Notes: generated by a model from the sequence alone, not told the origin. A stretch of 64,000 bases of DNA from Plecoglossus altivelis (GCA_036571765.1 BROE01000022.1:9971150-10035149); one strand, 5' to 3'. Counted from the stretch's first letter, positions 1 to 10,863 are shown. Numbers and translations are program-made.

Positions 1-1231
1 CTCTCTCTCTGTCCCTGTGTCAGACCTTGAGAGGTACACCAAGACCGAGACACATTGTTTACTTTCGTAGCATGTCTGCTATTTGTGTTGCCAAGTTTAA
101 ACACGGAGTCGAAGTCTGAGGCTGTGGTCTTCACTTTTATCTTCTGTTTAACTGTACCTTTTTACTGTCTGTTCACTCCTTCCCTCAGGCAGGGAACAAA
201 GTGCACCTTGGATTGCGCAGCCTCAATAAGATAACAGTGAAATAGAAAGCAACGGAGAGAGACAGACAAGGAAAGAGAGACAGAACGAGAGTGATCGAAA
301 ATGAAAGGAGGATGGCGGAGAGGGGATCCGCTGCCTCAAACGAGGCCAGACACAGTAAATCATTACCAACCATAAACTACAGAACCAATAAAAGAGCTGC
401 TTTGCCCCGCTATCAGAAACAGAGGGAGCAGAGGGGAGGCGGAAAGCGAGGGAGGAGAAGGAGGAGGAGGAGAGTAGAAACAGATTCTGTCCATCTGGAT
501 TCATGAACGGAGAGAGACAAAAAATAACCTCCAGTGGAAAAAAGGCCCGCTTGTTCTGAAGCAGTATAATCACAATCAAGGGAGGCTCGAACATTTCAAA
601 GACAAACATGTTTTTTCCTGTGGTCTAATGAAATTAAAACTGCATTCCTCTGATGCCTCGCTGGCCCTTGAGCTGCCTGGCAATTAGAGAGCTGTAAAAC
701 AGGGCGGAGGGTGGGAGGGTGTGTGTGCGACGGGGGGTGCAGGCGGTGGAGGAGAGCAAGAGAGGGCCAGAGGGAGAGAAGGAGAGAGGGATGGAAGGAG
801 CTCTGAGTTGAATTAGAAGACCAGATTGGGACCATGTGATGTCCCTAGGCTAGGTGACACACAAGAAAGAGAGAGTGGGAGAGGCTGGGGGAGGATGGAT
901 AATGGTGAGGGAGAGAGAGAACTTCATTGGGGGCATGGGGAGGACAGGGGGGGATGGAGGGATGAGGCCAGGAGAGGCAGAAGATGTAATAGAGGTAGGG
1001 AGTTGGCCACATGATGACTGTATGTCTGGGCCACATGTGGGACAGGGTGGGGACAAACCGCTGTCCCCAGCTAGCCTTCCTCTCCACTCCCACCTGCAGC
1101 CAACAGACAAGCAGAAACAGTATACAGGAACCACTCCCAATCAACAGGAATGGGAATTCATGAATAGAAATGGAACTGGCTGTGAGCTTGCACATAAAGC
1201 CGAAACAATTGTGTTGATATTTGTTGTAATT

Positions 1232-1275
<44 letters not shown>

Positions 1276-1290
1276 TCTCCTCCTCTCCAG
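1..1290 (+). other. epha3: intron 5 (3' part) of epha3
   Basis: Non-coding sequence before the first exon in the window. It is rich in purine stretches (GAGAGG-type, about 230-500 and 700-990). It ends with a long (CT)n run that serves as the polypyrimidine tract of the acceptor TCTCCAG at 1290. The open frames here are products of repeat composition. No transposon or RNA gene was recognised. Confidence 0.7.
1233..1280 (+). repeat. (CT)n microsatellite at the exon 6 acceptor
   Basis: Pure CT dinucleotides from 1233 to about 1264 and again after a TTTGT interruption, directly before the acceptor AG at 1289-1290. Length polymorphism here would alter the polypyrimidine tract of the exon. Confidence 0.9.
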
Positions 1291-1415
1291 CTCCCTCTCC
1301 AGTGACTGTGATCAGGAAAGACAGGACGTCGCGTAACAGTATTTCCTTGTCCTGGTTGGAGCCTGAGAGACCCAATGGCATTATCCTGGACTACGAGGTC
1401 AAATACTACGAGAAG
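1291..1415 (+). CDS. epha3: epha3 exon 6: first half of second fibronectin III domain
   Basis: 125 bp between TCTCCAG and GTCAGT. It enters with one base carried from the previous exon (phase 1), giving 42 residues (436-477) that start APSPVTVIRKDR and end DYEVKYYEK. The segment TSRNSISLSW..PNGIILDYEV is the highly conserved start of the second FNIII domain of EphA receptors, in the extracellular stalk next to the membrane. The size equals the usual 125-bp Eph exon. The open frame continues past the donor for 29 codons, but that tail has no Eph similarity and is intron. Confidence 0.95.
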
Positions 1416-1706
1416 GTCAGTTCAGACATACTCGCATTAGCTGCAACCAAAGTGACTCGATGTTCACTGACCTGTAAATGCTGGCTGCTGGAATGTGAGT
1501 GATGTGTACAGTGGGGCATAATTAACACCTAGAGGTTTTTCATCTGCTACAGTTTGTCATAACATCTACAGGATGTAGACTGGACCAGTCCATTGGTCCG
1601 ATTTTGTGGCAGGAATACAGGACTCCTGAGTGAAAGACTGCAGGAAGACTCATAGCTGCGGAGGGACTTGCCAGGGGATGCAACTACTGTAGTATGCAAG
1701 GCAGAG

Positions 1707-2235
1707 TTAGGGAGACCAGTCTAGGTGTAAGGCTGTAGGGAGACCAGCCTGGGCTGTAGGGAGACCAGTCTGGGTGTAAGGCTGTAGGTAGACCAGTCTG
1801 GGCTGTAGGGAGACCAGTCTGAGTATACGGCTGTAAGGAGACCAGTCTAGGTGTAAGGCTGTAGGGAGACCAGTCTGGGTATAAGGCTGTAGGGAGACCA
1901 GTCTAGGTGTAAGGCTTTAGGGAGACCAGTCTAGGTGTAAGGCTGTAGGGAGACCAGTCTGAGTATACGGCTGTAAGGAGACCAGTCTAGGTGTAAGGCT
2001 TTAGGGAGACCAGTCTAGGTGTAAGGCTGTAGGGAGACCAGTCTGAGTATAAGGCTGTAAGGAGACCAGTCTAGGTGTAAGGCTTTAGGGAGACCAGTCT
2101 GGGTATAAGGCTATAGGGAGACCAGTCTGTATGTAAGGCTGTAGAGAGACCAGCCTGAGTGTAAGGCTGTAGAGAGACCAGTCTGGGCTGTAGGGAGACC
2201 AGTCTGGGTGTAAGGCTGTATAGAGACCAGCCTTG
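1707..2235 (+). repeat. 28-bp minisatellite with higher-order structure
   Basis: About 19 tandem copies of a unit of the form GGAGACCAGTCT followed by GGGTGTAAGGCTGTAG (28 bp; checked from the start at 1865 to the start at 1893). A shorter 21-bp variant lacks the GTGTAAG part (for example near 1750, 1800 and 2190). The variant beginning GAGTATA recurs at 1821, 1961 and 2045, spacings of 140 and 84 bp, that is 5 and 3 units. It lies in intron 6. Confidence 0.93.
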
Positions 2236-3131
2236 CTGTCTGGCTAGTAGGGACACTAGCCTGGGACTTCAGCCAGGATTGGGACAGACGGATCAAACTG
2301 AGGTCTGGCTTTGCCCTGACTTCTGAGCCTCTCCTTTGCACACTGGCAAGACATCTGAGAGATAAAGGGATGGAACAAGGGAGGGAGGGATGGGAGGAGG
2401 GAGGGAAGGAGGGATGGGAGGAGGAGGGAGGGATGGCACAAAGGAAAAGGAAAAGCATTACCGCTATCCCCAATAGAAACCAACTCTTCAACAGAGAAAA
2501 TGAGAGTTTGCCATGGCTTAACTGACCTCCTGTACACACACCCAGATCCCTCTTCTTCTCTCCTCTCCTCTCCAATGCTCTCCTCGTAGACAGGCTCTTA
2601 ATGGAGTGCAGTTTTATGGCCGACTGTAAATGTGTCTGCAGGCTCTGTGTCTGTGTGAGGAAATTAGTGCAGAACGAATGACTGGCCTTTACTGGCCAGC
2701 GGTGAACTATGGGACATAGCTAGGGCTGACATTTGATAGTCAAATTAGTCATGGATGCAAGTTGAATCGCTCTCACAGACATGGGTCCTTACAGCATCCT
2801 CAGAGCTCTGTCTCTAACGTGTTTTATTAATGTGTGAGTGTGTGTGTTTGTGCTCTCCCCAGTTTACAGCCTCCTCTACCCCTGGTGGCCCCTAATCCCT
2901 TGATTAGTAGGCAGGCAGAAACTCTCTGTGAGGGCTTTGTCGGGAAAACCAATCCTAAACACTGTTCCTGAACCAGCCCTCCATTTTATGTTCTTTTTTC
3001 ACTTCCCAATGCGACAATTGAACAACTGAACTGAAATCGGATTTGGCAGAAAGCTTAAACCTTTTCTCCCTGTTGGCACAGCTGGCACAAGCACAGCTCT
3101 AATCTGCCATGTCTATCCTGACCCTGGGTGG

Positions 3132-3230
3132 CACACACACTCACACACACACTCACACACTCACACACACACTCACCCACACACTCACACACACACACTC
3201 ACACACACACACACACTCACACACACTCAC
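3132..3230 (+). repeat. (CA)n/(CACTCA)n repeat
   Basis: CACA runs interrupted regularly by CTCA over roughly 100 bp in intron 6. The translated Thr-His frame across it is an artefact. Confidence 0.9.
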
Positions 3231-3721
3231 TCATAAACTTTCATTATGAAACTCACTGGGCCTTAGCACTGATCCCTGTTAATAACATAGTCTTTCAGGA
3301 ACTGCTTGAGACTACTAGTATTGGGTACATGAGTGTACACGCACACAAACACACACACACACATGCACAAACACACGCATCCCTCAAAGACCTGCTTTGG
3401 CAGGGACGGCTGAACACTTCTAACCCCTGGACAAAAGGCTCTTCCATGTGAAACAGGGATCTGGGGCTTTCAGGGCCCAAATGGTGGGTAGGGGTCCGGA
3501 GGTAAGGATCAGGGCTCCTCGTCAGACCAGCCAGAGGGTCTGACAGTCGGGGGTCTTTACCTACAGGGCAGGGTGGGTGGAGAAGACAGGGGCCCCATAG
3601 CAGCCTTGCCCTCTCCCCAGGATGAGTCACTAAGCCCATGGCTACACATCAACAAACACAGACAATCACACATACACACAGGAATAGACACAGGCACTAA
3701 CTCCTAAACACACACAAACAC

Positions 3722-3778
3722 AGAGAGAGAGAGAGGGAGAGAGAGAGAGGGAGAGAGAGAGAGGGAGAGAGAGAGAGA
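3722..3778 (+). repeat. (GA)n repeat with GGGA interruptions
   Basis: AGAGAGAGAGGG motif repeated about four times, purine only on the + strand. Confidence 0.9.
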
Positions 3779-4289
3779 TTTGAGGAAATGTGTGGTTTCT
3801 CTCCAGCCCAAACCAGCCTAACGCCTAGCCCCCTACAGCTGCATGGCTGGTAACTGCATGTTTACACTCCCACTGTTGTTTGCGTCTAAATAAATCCCCC
3901 CCAATCAGTGTGTCTCGGAACAGCGGCATGTCATAAAATGACCATTTACCTTACCCAAAGCCTTCCCATGTTGCACAACAACAGAGCTGGCTCCAGTGAC
4001 ACGTCCCCAGCAAAATACTAGCCATGCTGTTTCACTTAGCACAGGCCAGTACAGAGAGTCCATTGGATTAGGGAAAAGAGAGTCAGGAGATGGCTGGGCC
4101 AGGACCGTGTGTCTGCAAGGCAGGGTGGTGCTGATGGTGTTATCATGAGCCCTAGCAAACAAGCAGGCCTCCGGTTTTTTTTTTTTTGAATCCCTCCTCC
4201 AACCACTTCCCGAAGTTCAAATGGAAGTCTGTCTCCCAACCATTCCGTTCGTCCTCTCTCCCTCGGCTGCTTCTGTAAACTCATTCAAA

Positions 4290-4322
4290 CTGTTTGGTCT
4301 TCCACGTTGAAGGACCAAACAG
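4290..4322. repeat. 33-bp hairpin-forming inverted repeat
   Basis: Left arm CTGTTTGGTC (4290-4299) and right arm GACCAAACAG (4313-4322) are exact reverse complements. Inner TTC/GAAG bases extend the stem with one bulge around a CACGTT loop. The arm shares CTGTTTGGTC with the palindrome at 24641-24671. Confidence 0.85.
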
Positions 4323-5947
4323 CATTAAACCCAAGATAAGCCAGCTGAAGTGCACTTTATGGAAACCGAGTTTGTGGGAATACACTTAGGTGATTATTTT
4401 GGGGTGTTTTATCTCATTAATCTAGAAGAGAGAGAAACTTTCAAGTCAGATCGAATTTGACTGTTTATTTATCGAGAGCCTTGCATGGAAGGAAAGCAGG
4501 CCGAAATGCGGCGAGTATTTACATGAGCGTTCTCTACACGGCCGTGTTGTAACTCCATCCTCGACTGTTTACATTGTTAAAGCAGAACGTCGACATATTA
4601 AATTCTGCCAATAGCGTACACAACTAGTAACAATCGCACGCTCTGTCGGACTGTGGCGTGGCGAAAGGGCTGACATGCGGAGGGAATCAAACGCATGCAC
4701 GTACGCACGCGCTCTCCCGCACACACTCGCGCACTCTCGCAGGCGCACGCGCAGCCCGAGCACACCTGTGTGTGATTTTCAGGGGATCGCATGTTGTTGT
4801 GAGTGGTGAACGGTGACAGGCTGTGTGGAGATTTATGGCTGTGATGAAGAGGCATCCAGGACGAGCCAACGGATTGGTTACCTCCCTAAAGATACTCAGA
4901 CTCCGCATTGTTTGAAAGGGCTTTGTACACTATAAAGCTCGGATGCACTCCATTAATAGGTCTGAGGGGCTTGTCTGGAACATTATTTTGTCTGTGTGTG
5001 TACGCGCGTGATTGCAAGCAAGATTGCTTACGAGTGTGCAAATGCAAGCTAGCTCTCATGCGTACTTCTAACACGTGTGTGAAACTGCCATGGCATCTAT
5101 TGTCCACCTTTGTTGAGGGTCCCAAAACGTAGCATGCGATTGGCTGAGTGTTGGCCTCGGTCTGACTCATTTCCTGGCGAAGCTAATCACTAAACCTTTG
5201 GGGGGGAAAAAAAAGAGTTGATTTCCTAGTGCAGTCTGTCTAAAGTTGGTTAAGGATAGGCTTGGTTTCAAAAGAGTGGAGCACAATGAGTCCAATGATG
5301 GCTTTATGAAGCCCTGCTGTTGCCTATTGCCAGTGTTTACTTGGAGAGACAGACTCCAAGAGAGGCCAAGTCAGATAGTTTGTTGCGTTTTACGTCCATT
5401 AGGTTTTCATTATTTATTTGTTTCTGATTATTGCAAGAGAAAACATTTGTGTTTAATCCCTCACATGTAACTGTAGCTGGCAATACACACACGCACTCTC
5501 TCTCTCACACACACACACACAGTTTGTCCTCCAGTCTCCTATACACTGTATATGTGTGTGTATGTCGCTAGCTGGTGGATAATGCTGTCCCTTCATAATC
5601 TGAGGACATGGGTAGTGCAAGAGAGAGCTTTTACCTCTCATTGACTCTTTCACCTCCATCCCTCCATCCCTCCTCTCCTTGGTCCCCCAATATTCCCCCA
5701 CATCTGGAAACAATGGGCTGAAAGTAGACCCGGCACGTAAATCCTGTCCACCCAGCCTATGTCGGGATCAATGCACCACAGAGATATTTAGTGAAGCCGT
5801 AAAACAGAAAGGTGGTAACTTGTGAGGCCTGCGTGGGACTTGGAAACTTGTGGGGGTGAGAGGAGGGGACTCAGTAAGAACATGTTGTCTTAGGGGCTTG
5901 GCACATCTGAGTGCACACTGCAGTGTCTCTCTAGAGAGTTGTACAGT

Positions 5948-6059
5948 CTCTCTCTCTCTCTTATGCTCTCTCTCTCGTACTCTCTTTCTCCCCCCCCCCT
6001 CTCTCTCTCTCTCTCTTATGCTCTCTCTGTCTCTGTCTCTGTCTCTGTCTCTCTCTGTC

Positions 6060-6106
<47 letters not shown>

Positions 6107-6108
6107 CC

Positions 6109-6145
<37 letters not shown>
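5948..6145 (+). repeat. (CT)n-rich tract
   Basis: Almost 200 bp of CT dinucleotides with CCCCCCCC, TTATG and GTCTCT interruptions. It lies about 170 bp before exon 7 in intron 6. Confidence 0.92.
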
Positions 6146-6149
<4 letters not shown>

Positions 6150-6316
6150 ACCCAGGCACATTCATCCATGTACCGTCACCAGACCTGGATTAGATTCTGT
6201 GAACTGAGGCTACATGCTGCCTATAGATGTCTTCTCCTCTTAGAGATCATGCTCAGACCTTTTCCCTCCTTGTTTCCCTCCCCCTCTCCCTCCCTCCCTC
6301 CCTCTCGGGGCTGCAG

Positions 6317-6479
6317 CAGGAGCAGGAGACGAGCTACACCATCCTGCGCTCCAAGGGCTGCAACGTGACACTGAACGGCCTGAAGGCGGACACCTCCTAC
6401 CTCCTGCAGATCAGGGCCAGGACGGCGGCAGGGTACGGAGCCAGCAGCAGGAGCTTCGAGTTTGAGACCAGCCCCGACT
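6317..6479 (+). CDS. epha3: epha3 exon 7: second half of second fibronectin III domain
   Basis: 163 bp between CTGCAG and GTGAGT, coding residues 478-531 plus one base. It starts QEQETSYTILRS and contains NVT at 493, a sequon conserved in EPHA3 as an N-glycosylation site, then QIRARTAAGYGASSR and FEFETSPD, the characteristic end of the Eph FNIII-2 domain. Residue 492 is a cysteine (KGCNVT) where human has threonine. FNIII domains have no disulfide, so this would be a free extracellular Cys. The intron after it is only 122 bp. Confidence 0.95.
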
Positions 6480-6601
6480 GTGAGTGGACCTCTCTGGCCT
6501 CCTGTCTGACTGACTACCTTGTCTGCCTGGTTGTCTGTCTGATGGGAAGAGAAAAAAAAACGAATTAATGACAAAATCATATTTTCTCTCTCTCTTTGCA
6601 G
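6480..6601 (+). other. epha3: intron 7 of epha3 (122 bp)
   Basis: Short GT-AG intron (GTGAGT to CTCTTTGCAG) with a CT-rich 3' end. It holds nothing else. Confidence 0.9.
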
Positions 6602-6704
6602 CATTCTCTATCTCCAGTGAGAGCAGCCAGGTGGTTCTGATCGCCATCTCCTCTGCCGTGGCCATCATCCTCCTCACTGTGCTGCTCTACGTCCTGATTG
6701 GGAG
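6602..6704 (+). CDS. epha3: epha3 exon 8: transmembrane helix
   Basis: 103 bp between TTTGCAG and GTCTGT. It completes a Ser codon and codes residues 532-565 plus two bases. SFSISSESSQ is the extracellular juxtamembrane linker. It is followed by about 24 hydrophobic residues (VVLIAISSAVAIILLTVLLYVLI), the single membrane-spanning helix, ending in Gly before the Arg stop-transfer residue formed across the next junction. Exon size and phase match other Eph genes. The donor GTCTGT is weaker than the consensus. Confidence 0.95.
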
Positions 6705-7380
6705 GTCTGTGCACCTATCAGACAGCCGCAAGCTCGCTTCGCATGATGTCAGACCCAATCAAGTCACTCACAAGTCCGACCCCTAGTGATTACACCCATT
6801 CCAGCTCTCCAGCTCTTGTTTCTTCGCCATTTGTAAAGACCATCCAAAACTGACAGGAGATCAGCGTTTAAAGGCACATAGACAGATAGAGGCCGATAGG
6901 ATAACCCTCATCCTTACAGTTGCGTAGGTGTGGGTGTATATATGTGCTTTGTGAATACCACCATATTCTTAGACATGCCACTTCATATTATCTTTGCTTT
7001 TGCTTGGCAGGAGATATATAAAGTTCCCCTCCTTTTCACTCCCTCTCTCCCTCTTATGTGTTTGGCGTAAGGGACACCTTGAGTGTGTGTGTGTGTTTGG
7101 CCTGGGAGGATTGATGTTGGCAGTAGATACTGTGGAGGGAAGGTATAAATCTGAGGCTCATTAGAAGACCCACAGATTCTGTTCTGGCTCATATGAAAGA
7201 GAAACAGTCAGGTTTGCTCAGAGTCCTGCCCTTAGTCCTGAACCCCTGCTACACACACAGACACAGACACACACACACACACACATGCATTACCTCTTTG
7301 AGAGTATGGCAAAGGAGTAGGGGCTGATGGGAAAATGTAACGCAAATTTCTAACTTTTTTGTTTTGTTTTTGATTGGCAG
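6705..7380 (+). other. epha3: intron 8 of epha3
   Basis: 676 bp. Read-through from exon 8 stays open for 27 codons and stops at 6784-6786. It includes a TG run near 7085-7096 and a short (CA)n at 7255-7286. It ends with a T-rich tract and TTGGCAG. No other feature was seen. Confidence 0.85.
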
Positions 7381-7445
7381 GTTCTGTTGCCACAGCAAGT
7401 CCAAACATCCCGACGAAAAAAGGCTCCACTTTGGCAACGGACACC
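7381..7445 (+). CDS. epha3: epha3 exon 9: intracellular juxtamembrane segment, basic part
   Basis: 65 bp between TTGGCAG and GTAAGA. It codes residues 566-587 (RFCCHSKSKHPDEKRLHFGNGH) in phase 2 to phase 1. The cluster of Cys and basic residues directly after the membrane, and the conserved DEKRLHFGNGH, identify the first intracellular exon of EphA3/A5-type receptors. The size is the usual one. Confidence 0.95.
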
Positions 7446-8159
7446 GTAAGAATGCGCCTCGCTTTCTGTCTGTCTCTCTCCTCCCCTCTATTTTTTCCTT
7501 CGGCGCTTCTCTGTCTTGCTCTCCATTCTCTGTCTCTCTGTCCACCGTGTCTCAAGTATTCTGACAGAATCAATACCTAATTGCTGAATCAGAGCAGCTT
7601 ACTCTATCTGGCTAGCGTTCCAGAGCCAGTTTGTGCTGTACACCAGCATGCGTGTGTTACATCAGCCATGCTAAATCAGCTTTAGGTAGACTGCTGTGTT
7701 AGTATTAGGCCATCCATCTCCTGATTGGGGTTTATTTGAACAAAAGGCCTGCTTTCCTTGGTGCATGGCCACGGTATTCACACAGTAACATCTAGTGTTG
7801 TTCTTCCACATGATTTATTGACGAGCTTTATTGATGGTCCACTAATCCATGCTCTGCGGATGATGGAGTGTGTTTTCCTACAGTAGTTTTAGAGGCTGTG
7901 AAGTTGACGTCACACGCTTGTCCAGAAAGAAAAAGGACCAGACCGGTCCAAACGCTCCCAACATGGTCACTCTCACATGGACTAACCTCATTTGACTAAC
8001 ACCCACCCTCATTACCTCTCTAATACACTTGATGACTAAAACACATGTGCGCGTACCCGCACTCACTTCCCACACACTCCCTGCGAGACTCACACTTTCG
8101 CGCGTTCTCCAGAAGCTTCTCTGAGTGACTAACGCACCCCCCCCCCCTTTCCTCCTCAG
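7446..8159 (+). other. epha3: intron 9 of epha3
   Basis: 714 bp, not particularly repetitive apart from a CT-rich start and a C10 run before the acceptor. It ends TTTCCTCCTCAG. No exon or RNA gene was recognised. Confidence 0.85.
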
Positions 8160-8285
8160 TCCGTTTGCCAGGTATCAGGACCTATGTGGACCCCCACACC
8201 TATGAAGACCCCAGCCAGGCCGTCCATGAATTCGCCAAGGAGCTGGATGCCTCCTGTATCGCCATTGACAAGGTGGTAGGAGCTG
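8160..8285 (+). CDS. epha3: epha3 exon 10: juxtamembrane tyrosines and start of kinase domain
   Basis: 126 bp between CTCCTCAG and GTGAGT, residues 588-629 plus one base. It contains TYVDPHTYEDP with Tyr596 and Tyr602. In Eph receptors these juxtamembrane tyrosines keep the kinase inactive until they are autophosphorylated, and they then bind SH2 proteins (family knowledge). It is followed by AVHEFAKELDASCIAIDKVVGA, the entry to the kinase N-lobe. The Gly-rich loop GAGEFGEV is split between this exon and the next, as in other Eph genes. Confidence 0.96.
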
Positions 8286-8753
8286 GTGAGTGAACCCCAC
8301 CCGCCAACTCACACACACATACACACAGATACACGCACATTTACATGCAGGTACAGTGCGCCAACAAATTTGTATTCAGACAGACATCAGGTAAGAGATA
8401 TACGAGAGCGTTGAGGTGTGTTATAATGGAATATGCACTGTCGGAAACGAGAATCATTTAACACCTCAGTCGGAGGTCTGGTCCTACCACTCGATGTCCC
8501 TGATAGCAGGAGATGGAGAGAAGGAAGGGTTGAGAGAGGGGGATGCTGGAGAAGAAAAGGACTGAACTTGTTACTGCCTCGCTGCATTTAATAGCACAGC
8601 TCCAGCTGGGATATTATTTTACACGCCCACCCTTCTCTCTACTCTCCACCGCCCCATCACACTCCTCCTTTCCTCTGTCCGTCCCTTCGTCGTTTCCCCC
8701 TCTCCCCCTCTCTCCACCTAGCTTCCCCTGCCGTCTCTGCGTCCTGCTCCATC

Positions 8754-8864
<111 letters not shown>

Positions 8865-9893
8865 ATCTCTGTCTCCCGCACCCCATCTCCCGTGGTCCCC
8901 GATGTGTGTAGCAGGAGTGTAGACATGGAGTTAGTGCTTGGTGATTCATGGCAGGAGGGGGACGGAGGGAGGAGAGGGGGAGGGGAGGAGGGAGGCGAGG
9001 CGTCCATAGCGCATAGCGGCGGCCGGATCTCCAGAGTCCGCCTCCTGTCCTCCACGCCATAAAGCCCCCATAAAGACATCCAACGCCACAAACAACATTT
9101 ATATACTACGCTGTCAGCCGTGGACTACACACTAACACGGCAGTGCACTGCTGATAGAGGCTCACACCCTCCCCTGTTCTGCTCAAAAGAATGTCGTGCA
9201 CCATGCGCATGTACTCTAAGTTCTCGAACGACTTTCATGCATACAATACTGCATCCGCTCCAACCTCTTGGCTATACGCTCTTCCATGTGTTCTGCACAG
9301 TCTGACTGTGCATCACGCGCCACGTACTTTTAACTCCATGCATAGTTCGGTCTTTTCTACAGTCAGGTTTCGCCACCCCCTATGGAGTCCAGCTGTTTGG
9401 AGGTACTTCCAGGTTTGGAGACCATTCCGTTGGCTCACCAAGCTACAATGGCGTTAAAAGATGCCTCTCTCTCTCCTGCTCTCTCTCTCTTTCTTTCTCT
9501 CTCCTTTCTCTCTCTCCCCTCCTCTTTCTCTCTCTCTTTCTCTCCTTCTTTCTCTCTCTGGGTGAAACCCCCACATCAAAGAACCCATGTAGCGGAGCAG
9601 AGCCGGGGGTTAGTTTGACTAATCAAGGCGTCTGTGGCCACAGCTCTATCAGAGACATAGAGGATGGGGTAATGCTGCTTCCCTGACCTCTCCTGTGGTC
9701 ATCCATGCTTGTCTACCCACCAGACCCAGAACATCACAGGCCGGAGAAGCAGAGCAGGGCAGCCCAGCTCCTCTGTTTAGACAGCCTGTAATTACTCCAG
9801 CTAAGTTCTTCCAGACCCGGTATCGGCCCAGAGTTTGACCCGCCGTCTTTGTGCTCCGCTATGGGAAACAATCACATATGAGAGAGAGATGAG

Positions 9894-9894
<1 letters not shown>

Positions 9895-9926
<32 letters not shown>

Positions 9927-9951
9927 GGGGGGTGAGGGTGAGGGTGGGGGG
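9895..9951 (+). repeat. (GT)n followed by G-rich GGGTGAGGGT tract
   Basis: (TG)14 or so and then GGGGGGGG, GAGGGTGAGGGTGGGGGG. The second half has four or more G-runs of at least three and could form a G-quadruplex on the + strand. Confidence 0.85.
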
Positions 9952-10677
9952 CACTGCAAGTGATTGAAAGAAGCTCTGCATATCTGTGCTGTGACATAAC
10001 CACAGACACACACACACACACACACTTCTCTTCAGCCAAGTCTCTGTCACCGGCCATATCACTGTAGAGTCCATTCTTCATCTGAAGTCTTTGAAGTGGC
10101 CAGGCTGCTATAATGTCCTACCTAGGGAAACTATTCCACAATATTCCATATTAGACGCACACACACATGCATATGTGCACACGCACTCTTTGTATCTCCT
10201 CACCAGTCAGGAATGATAATTGTTGACTCCCATGGTTAAATTTGATGAGTCATAGTGCATTTAATAGGACATGGAAAGTTGAAAGGTCATTTATATACCG
10301 TGGCCGGTGATTGGCCAGGCTTAAATTAGTCACAGTGATCTGAATGCGGGAGATGAATTTTAAAGCGCATGACTGCACATGCTTTTATTGGCCTGTTAAA
10401 AGTAGATAATATGGAGTTAGGCAAAAATCTATCACTTCTTATCCAAATTAAATAAATCATTGCAGAACCTTTGTTTTTGTTGAAAGTATGGACCATGAGT
10501 TGTTCATAAACGATGAAAAGGCCATTTGAATCAAATTATACAATTGTGAATATGTTTTTACCCATAAATATGCACAACACACTATTCATAGTTTGCATCT
10601 CATGTTTAGCATTTGAAAAAAAGAGTTCCATGCCACAGTTAGACCCTAGCGTCTGTCTTCCCTTGTGTTTCCTCCAG

Positions 10678-10863
10678 GTGAGTTCGGAGAGGTGTGCAGC
10701 GGGCGTCTGAAGCTGCCCAGTAAGAAGGAGATCTGCGTGGCCATAAAGACCCTGAAGGCGGGCTACACGGACAAACAGAGGCGGGACTTCCTAGCGGAGG
10801 CCAGCATCATGGGGCAGTTCGACCATCCCAACATCATCAGGCTGGAGGGCGTGGTCACTCGCA
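10678..10863 (+). CDS. epha3: epha3 exon 11: kinase N-lobe (Gly loop, VAIK lysine, alphaC helix)
   Basis: 186 bp between CCTCCAG and GTAAGT, residues 630-691 plus one base. GEFGEVCSGRLKLPSKKEICVAIKTLK carries the end of the Gly-rich loop and the ATP-anchoring Lys653 in VAIK. The alphaC helix follows (RRDFLAEASIMGQFDHPNII) with its conserved Glu, then RLEGVVTR. All elements needed for nucleotide binding are present, which supports an active kinase. The size is the usual 186 bp. Confidence 0.97.

Larger units (their letters stand above)
1416..6316 (+). other. epha3: intron 6 of epha3 (4.9 kb)
   Basis: GT-AG intron. It holds a 28-bp minisatellite (1707-2235), a (CACTCA)n block (3132-3230), a (GA)n block (3722-3778), a hairpin (4290-4322), a CpG-rich patch with alternating purine/pyrimidine CA/CG (about 4560-4770) and a large (CT)n tract (5948-6145). 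No coding exon was recognised in it. The open frames within the repeats are spurious. Confidence 0.8.

Noticed and set aside
845..1381. 178-codon minus-strand frame
   Set aside because: It is antisense to exon 6 and the (CT)n tract and has Arg-Glu repeats from GA dinucleotides. No family.
1416..1502. Extension of exon 6 coding frame beyond 1415
   Set aside because: The next exon joins perfectly from 1415. The extra codons have no Eph similarity and GTCAGT is a usable donor.
1707..2235. CRISPR-like appearance of a 28-bp repeat array
   Set aside because: The units are directly adjacent without unique spacers, in an intron of a vertebrate gene. It is a minisatellite.
5768..6368. 133- and 172-codon frames with Arg-Glu or Leu-Ser repeats
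   Set aside because: They come from the (CT)n/(GA)n tract in intron 6 and overlap the true exon 7 only in a wrong frame.
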